Shown here: positions 38,738 through 50,522 of the stretch, piece after piece
How positions within the stretch are numbered: position 1 is the stretch's first letter
Layout of the letters: each line of letters starts with the position of its first letter
NCBI RefSeq assembly: GCF_050624435.1
Contig: NC_134547.1
Span: 28,692,419 to 28,756,418 of the forward strand
Direction: 5' to 3'
Length of the DNA: 64,000 bases
Origin: Tenrec ecaudatus
Lineage: Eukaryota > Chordata > Mammalia > Afrosoricida > Tenrecidae
The notes under the pieces: model-generated
The model's database searches: none
Told to the model about the DNA's origin: nothing
Seen by the model: the letters and a program-made list of their open reading frames with translations, nothing else
Position numbers and translations under genes: made by a program

Positions 38738-38930
38738 ATTCCTGGGGGCACTGTTGGTTAAGCACTAGACTAATAACTGGAAGATACATGGTTCTAACCA
38801 ACCAGCAGCTCTGCCAAAGACAGAGGAGGCAATCTGCTCCCATGCATGTTTCTAGCCCTGAAGTCCTATAGAGGGCCACTATGCGGTAGCTTCAACTAGA
38901 TGGCAGTAGGAGAATGGCCAAGATTTTTTC
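38738..38930 (+). mobile_element. AfroSINE nested in L1
   Basis: 'gattcctgggggcactgttg' to 'cttcaactagatggcagtag', with L1 sequence continuing on both sides. Confidence 0.8.
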
Positions 38931-39069
38931 CCCTTAATCTAAATTAACAAGTATTGGAATTGATGTGGAGAAAAACATCCAGTGCTGGTAGGAATGCAAA
39001 ATGGGACCACCTTTGTGGTAAACAGTCTGGCAGTTGCTAAAACAACAACAAGGCTAAGCTACCACACAA

Positions 39070-39180
39070 CCCAAAACCAAACCTACCACCGTTGAGTCGA
39101 TTCTGACCCAGAGTGACCCTTTGGAGGGTTTCCAAGGCACTAACTCTTTATGCTTTATGGGAGCAGATCGCCTCGTCTAC
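39070..39180 (-). mobile_element. AfroSINE nested in L1, reverse, partial
   Basis: 'accgttgagtcgattctgac' to 'ttatgggagcagatcgcctc'. L1 resumes at about 39,180. Confidence 0.75.
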
Positions 39181-39759
39181 AGTCCTCACAGTATTATTCA
39201 TAACAACGAAAGGATGCAAACAACCTAGGAATTCATCAACAGATGAATGGATAAGCAAACGAGGGTACATATGCACAAGGGAAAACTATCCAATGTTAAT
39301 AACATTGAACCCGAGACACATAACATAGATGCACTTGGAGGACAGTATGCTAAGTGAAATCAGTCTGTAATAAAAGAATAAATACTGTATCAGACCACTA
39401 TTATAAAAAGTCAAGAAAAGGTTACTCACAGCAAGAAACATTATTTGAAGGTTGCAAGGGGAAGGGATGGTAAATCACTAATTAGAGATTAACTTGGGCA
39501 ATGGGAAAGGGAGTATACAGCAGGGGGAGGTTAGGACAAAAAGATCAAGGCATAGAGGTAGGGTGACAAGAGTTAGAGGCAACCAAGGTAAACATACATA
39601 CAATCCTGCAGTACCAGTAATAATAATCTGTGAGTTGGTACATACACCCACAAGCTGAACAGGAATGGGAAGGTGAATGGAACAAAACACACGTACATAC
39701 AGAGATGTGTGTGTGTTTATATTTGATAGATGATATGTTTACTTATGCACAAGGGTAAG

Positions 39760-40080
39760 TAAAAAAGTATTGCTAGTAAGGTTTCAGTTCACACGTGCAC
39801 TAGTTTATCACAAACAGCATGTTTAAACATGTCTCTGTTATCGGTGGGTGATCATAGACAGATTCTTTCAGTAATACACTTCTCTTTGTCTCACTAGGGT
39901 GACTTAATTTTTTTTTTTTTAAAGCCCAGGCAAAACAGTGGTTTCCTTAGAGATCTACTGAGCCCAGTCAATTCAAGGTAGAGGTCAGCTGATAAGGGTA
40001 TCCCAACTATTCTCTAGGATTCCCCAGGGGCATCTTAAGAAATAAAAGCATTCAGTTTTTTATTGGGAGAAGTTTGTAGA
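39760..40080 (+). mobile_element. Second copy of the 15,690 repeat
   Basis: Shares 'attgctagtaaggtttcag', 'catgtctctgttatcggtgg' and 'ctctttgtctcactagggtg' in the same order as 15,695-16,000. Family not named with confidence. Confidence 0.4.
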
Positions 40081-41255
40081 CTGCCAGCTCTACTTTAATT
40101 AATACACATTGTGTTTCATCTCATCCACTGCAATTCCCTCAATGTAGCCTCACTTTCCCCACCTCCTCCCTGTGTTTCCTGTTTCCAGCCCTCCTTTCCT
40201 AACCCTCTTGAACTTTGTCCTTGGGCCAGTGCTGTTTTTTTGATCATCGGCGGCTGATTCGTCCAAAATGTGCGCACCTCACTGGCATCACTGTTCCAAT
40301 GGCAGGAGTGTGCAAATGACACCATGGGAGTGAGTTCAGTTCCATACCTGAAGGGTGACTAAGGGTCAGCGTCTTGGAGGTTCCAGTCATCTCTCTTTGG
40401 CCAATAAGCCTGGTTTATTTTATAATTTTGAGTTTGGTTCCACAATTATCTTCCACTCTATCTAGGACCTTCTAATGTGATCCTGTTAAATGCAATTAGT
40501 AGTGGTAGATGGGCACCATCTAGATCTTTTGTTCTTAGGGTTGTAGAAACTGATATTTGCATGGCCCATTAGTCCATTGGGTTGACTGTTTCCATGTGTC
40601 TTTTGATTTTCAGCACTCTGCTCACACTGAGCCAGAAGCAACTCGACAGCACCGAAAACCAACAACTATGATTTTGAAGTATTTTTTACTTACCCTAGAA
40701 TGTACATGTGTTGCAAATATGCCCATGCACATAGTAGAGTATACAGGGGCTGCAGTAATGAAGACATACGAGCTGTAACCAAACACCTTACAGAAATGAG
40801 TGATTGGGACATGGGTTTCCGTGTCATGTCTCCAAGGTCAATTGGCATAACATATCCACAAAGACAAAGTTCTACATTCGACTTAGGTGAGTAGGAACTA
40901 GGTACTTAAAAGCTTGTAAGGAAGCAGTATTGGTTTCTCCTCATCCGGAGCAAAGAAGAGTAAAGAAAATCAGACTTATGGAACCAAGTAGTCCAAAGGA
41001 CTAAAGCATCATGTGAACTACAGACTTTACAGCCCTGACACCAGAGGAACTAGATGGTGCTTGGCTAACACAACCAATGCTTCTGAACGGGATCACAATA
41101 GGAGGTCATAAATAGATAGAGTGGGAGAAAAATTAGGAACAGCCCATTCAATAATAATAAAGATCCATTTTACTGGTCTGTAAGAGGGTGATGGAACCCC
41201 CAAGAGTATGACCCTTTGTCACCCTTTAACTGTTTAGGCCATCCCTGTGACTTAA
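40080..41255. other. Intergenic stretch, no feature recognised
   Basis: Mixed AT-rich sequence with a short SINE-tail-like piece near 40,630-40,660 ('gaagcaactcgacagcaccg'). No gene seen. Confidence 0.5.
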
Positions 41256-41257
41256 CT

Positions 41258-41470
41258 AGAGAAGCCCTGGCAGGATTGTGGGTCGGGTTTTGAGCTGCTA
41301 ACCACAAGATCAGAGATTCAAACTCACTACCTGCTCCTCAGGAAAAAGATGAGACTTTCTGCTCCCATAAAGATTTATAGTCTCAGAGACCCTATGTTAT
41401 ACCCTGTCCTATTGGTTTATATGAGTTAAATGGACTAGATTGGCAGTGGGTTTGTATTTGGGGGGATTTT
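41258..41470 (+). mobile_element. AfroSINE
   Basis: 'agaagccctggcaggattgt', 'gagctgctaaccacaagatc', 'tttctgctcccataaagatt', ending in a T/G-rich tail. Confidence 0.85.
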
Positions 41471-41654
41471 TTTGGTGGGTGGTTCATTTTCAACTTTTCT
41501 GAGGTGGAAAATATCACGAGGGAAGTACTCACATCTGAGAACAACCAACACAGCAGATCAAAGTGTAGCATTGGCCCAGGGACAAGGCCTAGAAGACAAG
41601 ATACGGAGGGAAGAAGGAGGCATGGATTGATAGACATGGGGAGGAAGCGGGAAG

Positions 41655-41740
41655 AGTGCTGTGACAGCCTGGAGGGGCTGGTGGGTTTGAACTGCCCACC
41701 TTGCAGTTAGCAGCCCAATATGGAACCCACTATGCCAGCA
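41655..41740 (-). mobile_element. AfroSINE head fragment
   Basis: 'ctggtgggtttgaactgccc' and 'cttgcagttagcagcccaat'. Confidence 0.6.
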
Positions 41741-41984
41741 GCAATTATGTAATCGCCCCTTAAAGAGAAGGGAAAGAACTCCCAGTTTTGGAGGTATGAA
41801 TGGCACAGAATGGCTTCTGTCCCCAAAACACGGTACGGAAGAGAGCGAACACTACTTCAGCTAGATGATCAAGGTCAACATCAACAGTGGTAAGTCATGT
41901 TCACCTGTGTACTTAGTGAGATGATGTAGCACTTGGTGGTCTTCTGCCGAGTCTCATGAATAAAAGCCTAAAGAGAGGTCATGA

Positions 41985-42472
41985 CTAAATGTAATGTGGC
42001 AACCTGAGTCGTCTAAGGTACGCTTGACCACAGCCAGCATATTTTCAACTGCCTCATCTGCATGTGAAAGTTGGACATGGGATAAGGAAGACCAAAGAAG
42101 AATCATTGTGTTGGATTACAGTGTTGGCAAAGAATATTGAGATACCATGGCCTGCCAAAAGAACAAACCCACCTCTCTTGGAAGAAGTCCAGCCAGAGTG
42201 CTCCTTCGAGGCAAGAATGGCAGGACTTCGTCTCACATACATTGGACATGTTGTCAGGAAAGGCCAGTCCTTGGAGAAGGACATTGTGTTTGGGAAAGCA
42301 GAAGGCCATCACTAAAGAAGAAGCCCTCAACAAGATGGATTGACACAGTGGCTGCAGCAATGAGCTCACATACAACCATCATTGGGAGGATGGCGCGGAA
42401 CCAGGCAGCACTTTGTTCTGTTGTACGTGAGCGCAGTGAGTCAGAACTAACGATGGCACCCAACAACACACA
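41985..42472 (+). mobile_element. RTE (BovB-type) LINE 3' end
   Basis: Fragments of the ORF2 C-terminus are readable (ARMAGLRLTYIGHVVRKGQS, LEKDIVFGK) in a broken frame. The tail is 'gtgagtcagaactaacgatg' then 'gcacccaacaacacacag'. Confidence 0.85.
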
Positions 42473-42484
42473 GAGTCAGCATGG

Positions 42485-42665
42485 ACTTTCCTGGGGCCAT
42501 CGAGTTGATTCAGACACAGAGCAACCCAGCAGCCTTGAGTAAAACTGTTGCCACAGAGCTTCCGTGGCTGTAAACTTTACGGGAGTGAACGACCCCATCC
42601 TTCTCCTGTGGACCAGCTGGTGGTTGGGGACTGCTGCTTGATGCTGGCCGCCCAATGCACCGGGC
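42485..42665 (-). mobile_element. AfroSINE, reverse orientation
   Basis: 'ccatcgagttgattcagaca' to 'accagctggtggttggggac' to 'gccgcccaatgcac'. Confidence 0.7.
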
Positions 42666-42669
42666 CACT

Positions 42670-44160
42670 CGGATTGCTTTGCCTAAAATAAGTCACTTTA
42701 AAAACATTGACAAATCATATTAAGCCCAGATTTTACCCAAATAAAGAAGGTGAAAGTAGTGGGAGAGCCTGGATGCCCCCCACCTTCCACCTTGACCTCA
42801 CCATGATGGCTGTATTTCCCCAGGCAAATGGAAGACACACCCAAGAAAGGCTACCTGGAGGCGGGGAGAGGAGGAAAGGTGTGAGGGAGGCTACCTGGGG
42901 CTACACAGTGACATGGAAGTCCGAGATCCCTCTTTACTCTGGTAGGGAAGCCCCAATCCCAGACCTCGGCTCGTCTAGGCAGCTTCCTTGTTGGGGTGAT
43001 CCATGTCCTCAGCCCTAAAGAAATCTGTACCCTTTGTTACTGGCCCCTTCTCAGGCCATGCTGCGGCTCTAGGCCACTTGTAATCCTATTGGGCAGGAGG
43101 TCGTGGATGGAAGAGAAGTACAGGTAGAATTAGAAGAAAAGAATGCGATTGGTTTCCTACGAGGGATGGTATATAAACCCAAAGAACTTCCAAACATGCA
43201 GAATTGGTAGAAGGGGTCAGAGGGGACAGCACGGCTGTGTGTGTAGCCTTCTCTGACATAGCTCTGAAACCAAGAGCCATGGCAACGCTTCACACACTCC
43301 AAAAACAAACAAATTAAAACATCAAACCAGGATGTGGAAGGAACCTGAACTGAAGACACACAGTAACCCATGAACCTAACCAAGCTATAAAGAAATGACA
43401 AAACCTGCACTGGCAAAATGGTCCACTCCAAGCAGCAAGGCTAAATAACATGCTTCTGTGACTAAATTTGCTTCTCAGGGGAGTATTTGTCATCAGTCTT
43501 GAAACTGTGGTATGTTCATGCTGTGAGTGAGCAAACAAGTACATTGAGGGTGGTCCGAGCAGGTTTTCCACAGCAGGAGAAAGCTCTGGAAACAAGGTAG
43601 GGGCTGGTGGTTTGAGATTGATCGTAACAGGACATATATGTGGATTCACAACTTGGAATATATACACAGATTGATAAACATAAAAGCCAACATGATGTGT
43701 ATATGTAGGTGTTTGTGAGAATATATGTATACACATTTTCCAGTTCTGTCATTAAGAAGACCTACAACTAATGATATCTCAGTAACAATGATCGCACCTG
43801 GACCCCAAATCCTGGATCCTAACTATCATTTTTTAACAAGGGGAAGTGGCCCGGTCCAGCTTTAGGGTAGAAACAAAGCAATATGGGTGTGGAGCATCAT
43901 ATGGGACCAGGGAGCAAAAGAATGCTCAAAAATTGAAGGCACACCCAGTGGCCAAATCTGGGATGTTTTGAGTCATAAAATGAATAATAATATCAGTGGG
44001 TTTTTCCTCTCATATGTTTGAAATGAACTTGTATGTCACTAAAGAATCCATGCCCACTTTAATTTTACTTTTCTTCTTTCTTTTTAGCTACTAAAACTAA
44101 TATTTAGATCTGAGGGGTCAGAATGCTGGAGGGTTTTTAAGGCTGTGAACCTTCACTCTC
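42670..44160. other. Intergenic stretch, no gene recognised
   Basis: Several open frames overlap at 43,069-43,750 on the - strand, but they show no family motif and lack codon structure. Old LINE-derived sequence is likely, unproven. Confidence 0.45.
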
Positions 44161-44890
44161 TGTTTGTTTAGGTTTTTAAAGAAACATATTCTATAGAGCA
44201 GCATAGTCCATCCTGACAAATGAAATCACTAATAATATCCCATCAACCTCCCCGTAAATGTGGCTCTCTCGTCTTTTTACCTCTTCCTACCCTGCTCCCT
44301 CCCTCTATAATTTCCTATCCCTCTCCACCCTGTCCTTGACCCTTCCCTGGCATCCTTGTGATCTTCAAAGCTTATCTTTTGGGGTTGAAAAAAAACAAAA
44401 CACTTTTCCCCTTTGTTTTTCCTTATAATAATGGTGTCATTAAATATTTGTCTTTATAACACTGACTAACTTTGCTAAGCATAATGTTATCTAGTTTTGT
44501 CCATGTCTTGAGGTGTTTGGGAGAATCGTTTTTTATTAATATATAATATTCAATTGCATGAATGTACCAGAGTTGTTTTATCCATTCGTCCATCATCAGA
44601 GTTTTTGGTTGTTCCATGTTTTTGCTATTGTGGAACTTGCTGCCATAAACATAGGTGTGCACATGTCTGTTCGTGTTGTAGTTTTACTTCTTTAGCATAT
44701 ATACCCAGTAAAGAGATTGTTAGACCATAAGGTAATTGTGTTTAAGGAAGGGCTATATTGATTTTCATAGTTGTACACTTCTTCAGTCCCACCAACAGCG
44801 TATGAGCATTCCAATCTCTCTACACCCTGTCCAGCATTTATTCTTTTCTTGTTTTATTGAAGTTCGTAATAGCAGTGGATTGCAGTTCAC
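44160..44890 (-). mobile_element. Old L1 3' end, reverse orientation
   Basis: The - strand frame at 44,423-44,662 reads HNSKNMEQPKTLMMDEWIKQ, LWYIHAIEYY: the C-terminal end of L1 ORF2. + strand phrases such as 'gaacttgctgccataaacat' agree. Confidence 0.85.
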
Positions 44891-45447
44891 AGAATCAAAC
44901 ACCTATCCGCAAAACCACAGTGACACAAACAAATGGTTGAATAAGTGAAAGAGGAGAAACATCTCTTCCTTATATAGAATAAGAAACATAGAATGCATAA
45001 GTGACAGAGAATTACCATTAGACAAACACCTCAATGATAAATTTTTACAGGCAAGAACCCATGATCCTTTACATGAAAGGGTGGTGAGAAACAAGTAACA
45101 TCTCAAAGCATCTCCTCACAAGATACCAGTTACCTTGGAGAAAACAATTACTTTATAGCAGAGATACTTAGAAAATATCACCTCGAGCCAAGCAATCATA
45201 GTAAATATCATAGGTAAGAAGATGTCATGTACTCCTCTTGGATACAGTATTACTCAGAATATTCTTGTCAAAAACATAATCACAAAAAACCCCAAAACAA
45301 AACATAGTCACAAGAAAACTCCGTTGAGTAACTCAAATGGAGGAACATGGTCCACAATAACTGGCCAGTGCTCTTCACAAGAGTCCCCAGTCCTGAGTGT
45401 GACAGACAGCACCTGGGACACCATCTCAGATTGGAGGAGACAAAGGC

Positions 45448-45635
45448 ACCCAGGGGAGCTGCTGGTTTGGTCCTGGGCTGCTGACTGCAAGGTCTGGGGC
45501 TAAGCACACTAGCTGTTGCGTGTGAGAGATAAGGCTGTCTGCCCGCAAAGAGATTTACACTTTTTTTTTAATTGCACTCTCAGAACTCACTGTGAGTTGG
45601 AATGCACTCGGTGGCAGTGGGTGGCACAACTGACG
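45448..45635 (+). mobile_element. AfroSINE
   Basis: 'agctgctggtttggtcctgg', 'aggctgtctgcccgcaaaga', 'ctgtgagttggaatgcactc'. Contains a T9 run. Confidence 0.75.
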
Positions 45636-45781
45636 TGATACTGGATTGGAATTGTAGGCCAGCAAAAGGGCATTAGTGGAAGACCTGGAGAAAATGGAAT
45701 AAGTCGGGAGGTTTTGAAATTATACCATGTCGACGTTCGTGTCCTGGTTTTGATTGTTGAGACGATGTGAGACAAGGCTCT

Positions 45782-45992
45782 AAGAGCCCTGAAAGGGTTG
45801 TGGGCTATGCACTGAGCTTCCAACTACAAGGTCGGTGGCTTGAACTCACCAGTCCCTGTGCGAGAAAGACAAGGCTCTCTAGCCCTGTAAATACTTTGCG
45901 TCTCCGAAACCCAGAGACAACTTTACCCTGCCCGATACGGTCCCTGTGAGCGGGCGTTGGACTCGATGGCAGTGAGCTTGGTTTGGCTTTGG
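45782..45992 (+). mobile_element. AfroSINE
   Basis: 'gagccctgaaagggttgtgg' to 'gttggactcgatggcagtga'. Near complete. Confidence 0.85.
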
Positions 45993-46509
45993 GTTATTGT
46001 CACAGCCAGAGCTGAGCCAGTGGCCAGCAGCAGGAGCTATACCTCCTGATCAGCACCTGCCCTACAGCCCTGATAGAAGGTAGCAAGTGGTTCCCCTTTT
46101 GAACAGGGAGCTGCCACACTGAGGTCACTTAAACTTGACTTCAAAATAAATTTTGAAAAGACAGAGGAAATGGTCGATCAAGTTGATTACATAAATAATT
46201 TAAATTTTTTAATATAAAATCATCCCATAAATAAAATCACTAGCAAATAAGAAAGTGGGACATGCGGGCAACATATAGCACACGTGTGGGTCTCTTTCTC
46301 ATGTGAAAAACTCTGAAAATGTAATGATCCACCAATGAACAGCACAGCGTTAAACAGGGTGAGGGATAAGAATAAGCATTTTGCAAAGAAATACAAATAG
46401 TCTGAGACACACAGACACACACACAAATATGATCTTATTATCAAGCAAATATAAGTGAAATCAGTGTGACCCCGTGCTTTGTCTAGCTGATTAGAAATGA
46501 TCAGAAAGA

Positions 46510-46800
46510 ACGCCAGCACCTGCTGCTAGGGCAAAGGTAAGGGGATTGTCACTTTCACAGAGGACAAGTTGGGGAGTAATTTGGTGAGCCTTTCTGGAAG
46601 GCCACTTGGCAGTTTGCCATGTAAACACTGGAAACGGGCATACCCTCTGATGCAGCCATTCCAGCTCAGCCACTCATTCCAAGGAGATCAGCAGGCATGT
46701 GTGCGAAGATACAAGGAAGTACATTGTATCGCTGCTTACAATAGCAAGGAAACAGAGCTCCACGTAAATGTCCACTTGAAAGAGCCCCAACCAGTAGTGA
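46510..46800 (+). mobile_element. Ancient LINE fragment (L1-like)
   Basis: 'ggaaggccacttggcagttt', 'ctctgatgcagccattccag', 'gctgcttacaatagcaagga' resemble the 3' ORF2 region of ancient LINEs. Highly diverged. Confidence 0.4.
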
Positions 46801-47284
46801 CCAGTTTCTCCAAACACCCAGAAGGAATGAAGGGGAAGCTTGGAATAAGAGACTTGCCTAAGGTGGGTAAGTGCCTTAAAGTAACAGGATTATGATTGGG
46901 TCTATTATTGGATTTTCTGTTTTTTGTTTTTCCTGTCAGCTTTCTCTCTTTTGTCTCCTTATCCCTTGAGGAGCTCGTGAGTGAGTGCTTATGTGTATGG
47001 ATTACACTGTAATTTGACCATTAGTACATACAATTCTAGCCAGCCCCACCTGATCTCAGGTGTTGATTAGACAAGGTTCTCCTCTGGGCTGTCTGTTGTT
47101 TGAACAAAACCCAGGCTAATTGTTGGCATTCCTCCTTTGACAAGAGATGCATTTATAGTGGGGGAAATATACACACAGTGCAGCCTCTCACACAAGAATT
47201 TTACACTGCTGAAAAAAATGTTATACTGTTAGTGAAAAATTGCTCTTATAAAGATAGAGTTTATTAGATGCACTCTTCTGTAGA

Positions 47285-47445
47285 AATGTAGAAAAGGGGA
47301 ACTAATAACGATGAGGATAGAATGAAGAAAATATTCTAAACTGATTGTGGGGATGATTGTACAACTCCGCTTGAAGTGATTGAACTACTGAATTGTATGA
47401 TATGTTAATAACGTGCCAATAAACATATTTTAGAGAAGAACAAAT
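47285..47445 (+). mobile_element. LINE 3' end (L1-like)
   Basis: 'gattgtggggatgattgtac', 'gattgaactactgaattgta', 'tgccaataaaca'. Same family as 25,311-25,463. Confidence 0.55.
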
Positions 47446-47619
47446 TAAGTGAAAAATGTGAAATAAGTTAAATGTTTGGGGTTAGAAAGATAAATAGACA
47501 AATTAATTCACCATGTTACCCTCCAAAGTGGATAGAGCATGTAAAGCAATCAGTAAGGAAAAAGAGTCTGATGATCTAATGAATGCACAAAGCCAAGGTT
47601 CTCCAATGCCATAGGTTAT

Positions 47620-47815
47620 ACAAGGAGCCTTAGTGGTGCCACTGTTAAGCATTCGGCGGCTGAGGAAAGGCTAGCGGTTAGAACCCACCCAACAGCTCCA
47701 TGGAAGAAAGGTCTGGCCAACTGTTCCCATAAAGGTTTCAGCCTGGAGACCCTCTGGGGCAGATCCAACCTGCCCCCCGGGATCACTAGGAGGAGAAGTG
47801 GACTCAGTGGCTCCT
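47620..47815 (+). mobile_element. AfroSINE
   Basis: 'caaggagccttagtggtgcc', 'ttagaacccacccaacagct', 'ggaagaaaggtctggccaac'. Near complete. Confidence 0.85.
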
Positions 47816-47849
47816 GACAAGTCATACATGCACACGCAACCGGTACAAT

Positions 47850-48030
47850 CGTTGCAGCAGCCTAGCCAAAGCCGGTTCTAACAGAGCAAGACATTTAGCT
47901 GTCTCTGTGTCTAAAACTGCCCGAGGAAGACGAGGGGCTCTGCTCCTGTAAAGATTTATAACTTCAGAAATCATATAGAGAGGGTCACCCCGAGTCAGAA
48001 CGGACGCCATAACAGTGGTTTCAATATATT
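47850..48030 (+). mobile_element. AfroSINE (partial)
   Basis: 'aagacgaggggctctgctcc', 'tgtaaagatttataacttca', 'gagtcagaacggacgccata'. Confidence 0.7.
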
Positions 48031-48505
48031 AATAGTAAAATAACATGCCCAACACATACCGAATCCATATTATTCTGAAGCAAATATATAAATTTTACAG
48101 AAATTGGCCTCAAAAGCAGGCCCCCCAAATTTCAAGGATTTGATATAACATTCGGATCATCATGAAATTAAGTTAGACACCAACAACAGAAAGATAATCT
48201 GAAAAAGACCCTGTATGTTTCTAAATAAATACATTTCTACATAACTTATAGAAGTTTTAAAATATTTAGATGTTAGTGATGAAAAAAATATACATCAAAA
48301 TTTGAATGATGTCATCAAAGTAGTAACTTTATAAAGGGAATATATATATATATATATACTACATGCATAGCAGGAAATTTAGAAACTTAAACACTTATAT
48401 TAGGATAAATATTTGTACTGTAAGCCTCCAACCTAAGAGATGTGGTAGAAAAAAACGGAGTGAACCTCAAAACAGTAAATGTTAAGAAGAAGAAGAGAAA
48501 TAGAA
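48030..48505. other. AT-rich stretch with (TA)n
   Basis: AT-rich sequence that may be an ancient LINE, with a (TA)9-like run at about 48,342-48,358. No gene. Confidence 0.45.
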
Positions 48506-48511
48506 AACAGA

Positions 48512-48812
48512 TGTTGTTGTTAGCTTCTGTTGAGTCCGTTCTGACCCATAGTGACGCTGTGTACCAGAGAACAGAACGCTACCAGGTCCTGCACCATGTG
48601 CACAATTGCTGTATGCGCATTGCTGCAGCCGCCGTGTCCGTCAATCTTCAGTTGGTCCTTGAGGGACTTCCTCTTTTTGGCTGCCCCTTCACTTTACTAA
48701 GTATAATGTCCTTTTCCTGAAATTTCTCTCTCATGATAACATGTCCAAAGTACCTGACATGAAGTCTCGCCATCCTCAGTATTCTGGCAGTACTTCTAAG
48801 ACAGATTTGTTT
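48512..48812 (-). mobile_element. RTE (BovB-type) LINE 3' end, reverse
   Basis: On the - strand RILRMARLHVRYFGHVIM and KDIILSKVKGQPKRG match the RTE ORF2 C-terminus. The tail starts at the + strand 'tgttgttgttagcttctgtt'. Confidence 0.85.
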
Positions 48813-48814
48813 GC

Positions 48815-48953
48815 CCTGGTGGCATAGCAGGTGATGCATTGCACTTCAAACCACAAGGTCAGCAGTTCAAAGCCACCAGTCACTCTGCAAGAGAAAAATG
48901 AGAGTTTTTATTTCCATAAAGAGTTATGGTCTTAGAAATACCCTGGGGGCAGT
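48815..48953 (+). mobile_element. AfroSINE with expanded tail
   Basis: 'gccctggtggcatagcaggt', 'aaggtcagcagttcaaagcc', 'tttccataaagagttatggt'. Its tail continues into the tandem repeat at 48,954. Confidence 0.85.
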
Positions 48954-49063
48954 TCTAGTCTGTCCTATAGGGTCACCGTGAGTCTAGTCTGTCCTATAGG
49001 GTCATCATGGGTCTACTCTGTCCTATAGGGTCACCACGGGTCTAGTCTGTTCTTTAGGTTGAC
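48954..49063 (+). repeat. 29-bp tandem repeat in SINE tail (about 3.8 units)
   Basis: Unit tctagtctgtcctatagggt + caccgtgag. Copies at 48,954, 48,983, 49,012 and a partial diverged copy at 49,041. The unit is the AfroSINE tail segment itself. Confidence 0.9.
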
Positions 49064-49645
49064 CAAGCTTTTCCAGCAAAACTCTTTAAAAGATTATCTA
49101 CATATGCCTCTAAGTTCTCTCCTCCTGTCTTCTCTTGAATTTGTTCCATTCAGGGCTTTTGCCTTCACCATCCCAGCCATAGTGCCCTCATCCAGGCCAC
49201 CAGTTACCACCAGTGTCCGCAGCCCAGTGCTCAGGTCTTTAATCTACCAGAGCATTTGGTCTAGTTGACCATTCAAAATACACCCATCCCTTGGTTTCCA
49301 GGACAAGAGTCTCTCTATTCTCCTCACTTTTTACTCCTGGGCGCTTTCCTCTCTGGTTTTTCCTTCATCATTAAATGTGGGATACTCCAAGATTAGATCC
49401 TTAATTCCTTTTTCTCCTCAGTCTACTCTCAATGTCTACACTTTTGACTTTGAATATCACTGATGTGCTAATGAGTTCAAATTCATATTTCCACCCCTCT
49501 CCCCAGCATTTCAGTTTCATATCCAACTACCTAATCTGCTGTGGGATTTCCAGCGGGCGCTGCAGTGTCCCAACCTGAGCTCCTGGTGGCCGTGTTCTCC
49601 CACTGTCTTCCTCATCTCATAAACAGCAGGTCCATCTCTTCTCTT

Positions 49646-49651
<6 letters not shown>

Positions 49652-49683
<32 letters not shown>
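49652..49683. repeat. (CA)n microsatellite
   Basis: About 16 uninterrupted CA units. Confidence 0.95.
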
Positions 49684-49685
<2 letters not shown>

Positions 49686-49689
49686 TAAA

Positions 49690-49880
49690 TAGCACTTCTT
49701 ATGTGCCAAGTTCTCAGAAATAGCAAATTCCAAGTTTGTTTTTTAAATCATCAGGAAGCCATTTAATCCTTATAGAACCCTATGGGGCAGGTACTGCTAT
49801 TATTTTGACTTTTATTCATGAGGAAACGGGCACAGAAGGTGAGGTAATTTTCCTCAGGTTGCATAATCTGCACACTAGAT
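49690..49880 (-). mobile_element. MIR
   Basis: 'cttatgtgccaagttctcag', 'aatccttatagaaccctatg', 'tattcatgaggaaacgggca' are the reverse of the MIR consensus. Confidence 0.7.
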
Positions 49881-50344
49881 TATCCACCAAGCAAATCTTA
49901 TCAGTTTTGATCTCTAAATATAGCCAGAATCTGACCATTTCCATTGTTAGATGCTAGTCCTACCATCTTTCTCTCTCACCTGGATGAGGTAAAAGTCAGC
50001 TTCTGGGTTTCTGGTTTTCATCCTTGTCCCGGGAAGTCTGTTCTCAATACAGCACCTGGGAGGATTCTGCTAAAATATAAATCACATCACACCTCTTGTG
50101 TGCTCCCGAGGCTCCAGTGATATCCTGCCTCACTGAGAGTAAGAGCCAAAGTCCTTACCATTCCATTAGGCCGCCATGATCTGGCTTCATGCCTCCTCTC
50201 CTGCCCTGCCTCCTCTTATCTCTTCTCTCTGCTAACTCCTTTGAAGATTACCTGGCTCCTTGCTGTTCATGGCCCTATCAAGATGCTTCTGTCTTCGCCT
50301 TTTCTTGCCCTTTCCATAGCATGTGATGCCATTCTGTGTCTCTA

Positions 50345-50522
50345 AAGCCCCAAACCCAACCCCTGCCATGGAGCCATTCCATCTCATAGCAGCCCTGCAG
50401 GAGTTGAACACCACCTCCCCCCACAACTGTAAATACGAAAACAGGCTGCTACATCTTTCCCTCTACTGAGCAGCCAACCTTTTCCTTAAGAGCTGAGAAC
50501 TCTAACCAAGGGGTCCTCTGTT
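50345..50522 (-). mobile_element. AfroSINE, reverse orientation
   Basis: 'ccatctcatagcagccctgc', 'ccacaactgtaaatacgaaa', 'gaactctaaccaaggggtcc'. Confidence 0.6.

Larger units (their letters stand above)
38180..39740 (+). mobile_element. Old L1 ORF2 3' half, forward, with nested SINEs
   Basis: Order follows the L1 ORF2 end: 'aatggatcagggacctgaat', 'tcaaatggccaacaagacac', 'gaaatgcaaatcaaaatcat', 'tgctggtaggaatgcaaaat', 'atcaacagatgaatggataa'. Stops throughout. Two AfroSINEs split it (38,738-38,930 and 39,070-39,180). The 3' limit near 39,740 is approximate. Confidence 0.75.
49110..50330 (+). mobile_element. L2 LINE, interrupted
   Basis: The part at 50,050-50,330 ('taaatcacatcacacctctt', 'gagtaagagccaaagtcctt', 'cgccatgatctggcttcatg') matches the L2 ORF 3' region. 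Upstream ('gtgggatttccagcgggcgc' area) is more diverged and less certain. A (CA)n and a MIR sit inside. Confidence 0.6.

Noticed and set aside
43069-43750. Cluster of overlapping - strand frames
   Set aside because: No motif, no consistent frame, and repeat-like surroundings.
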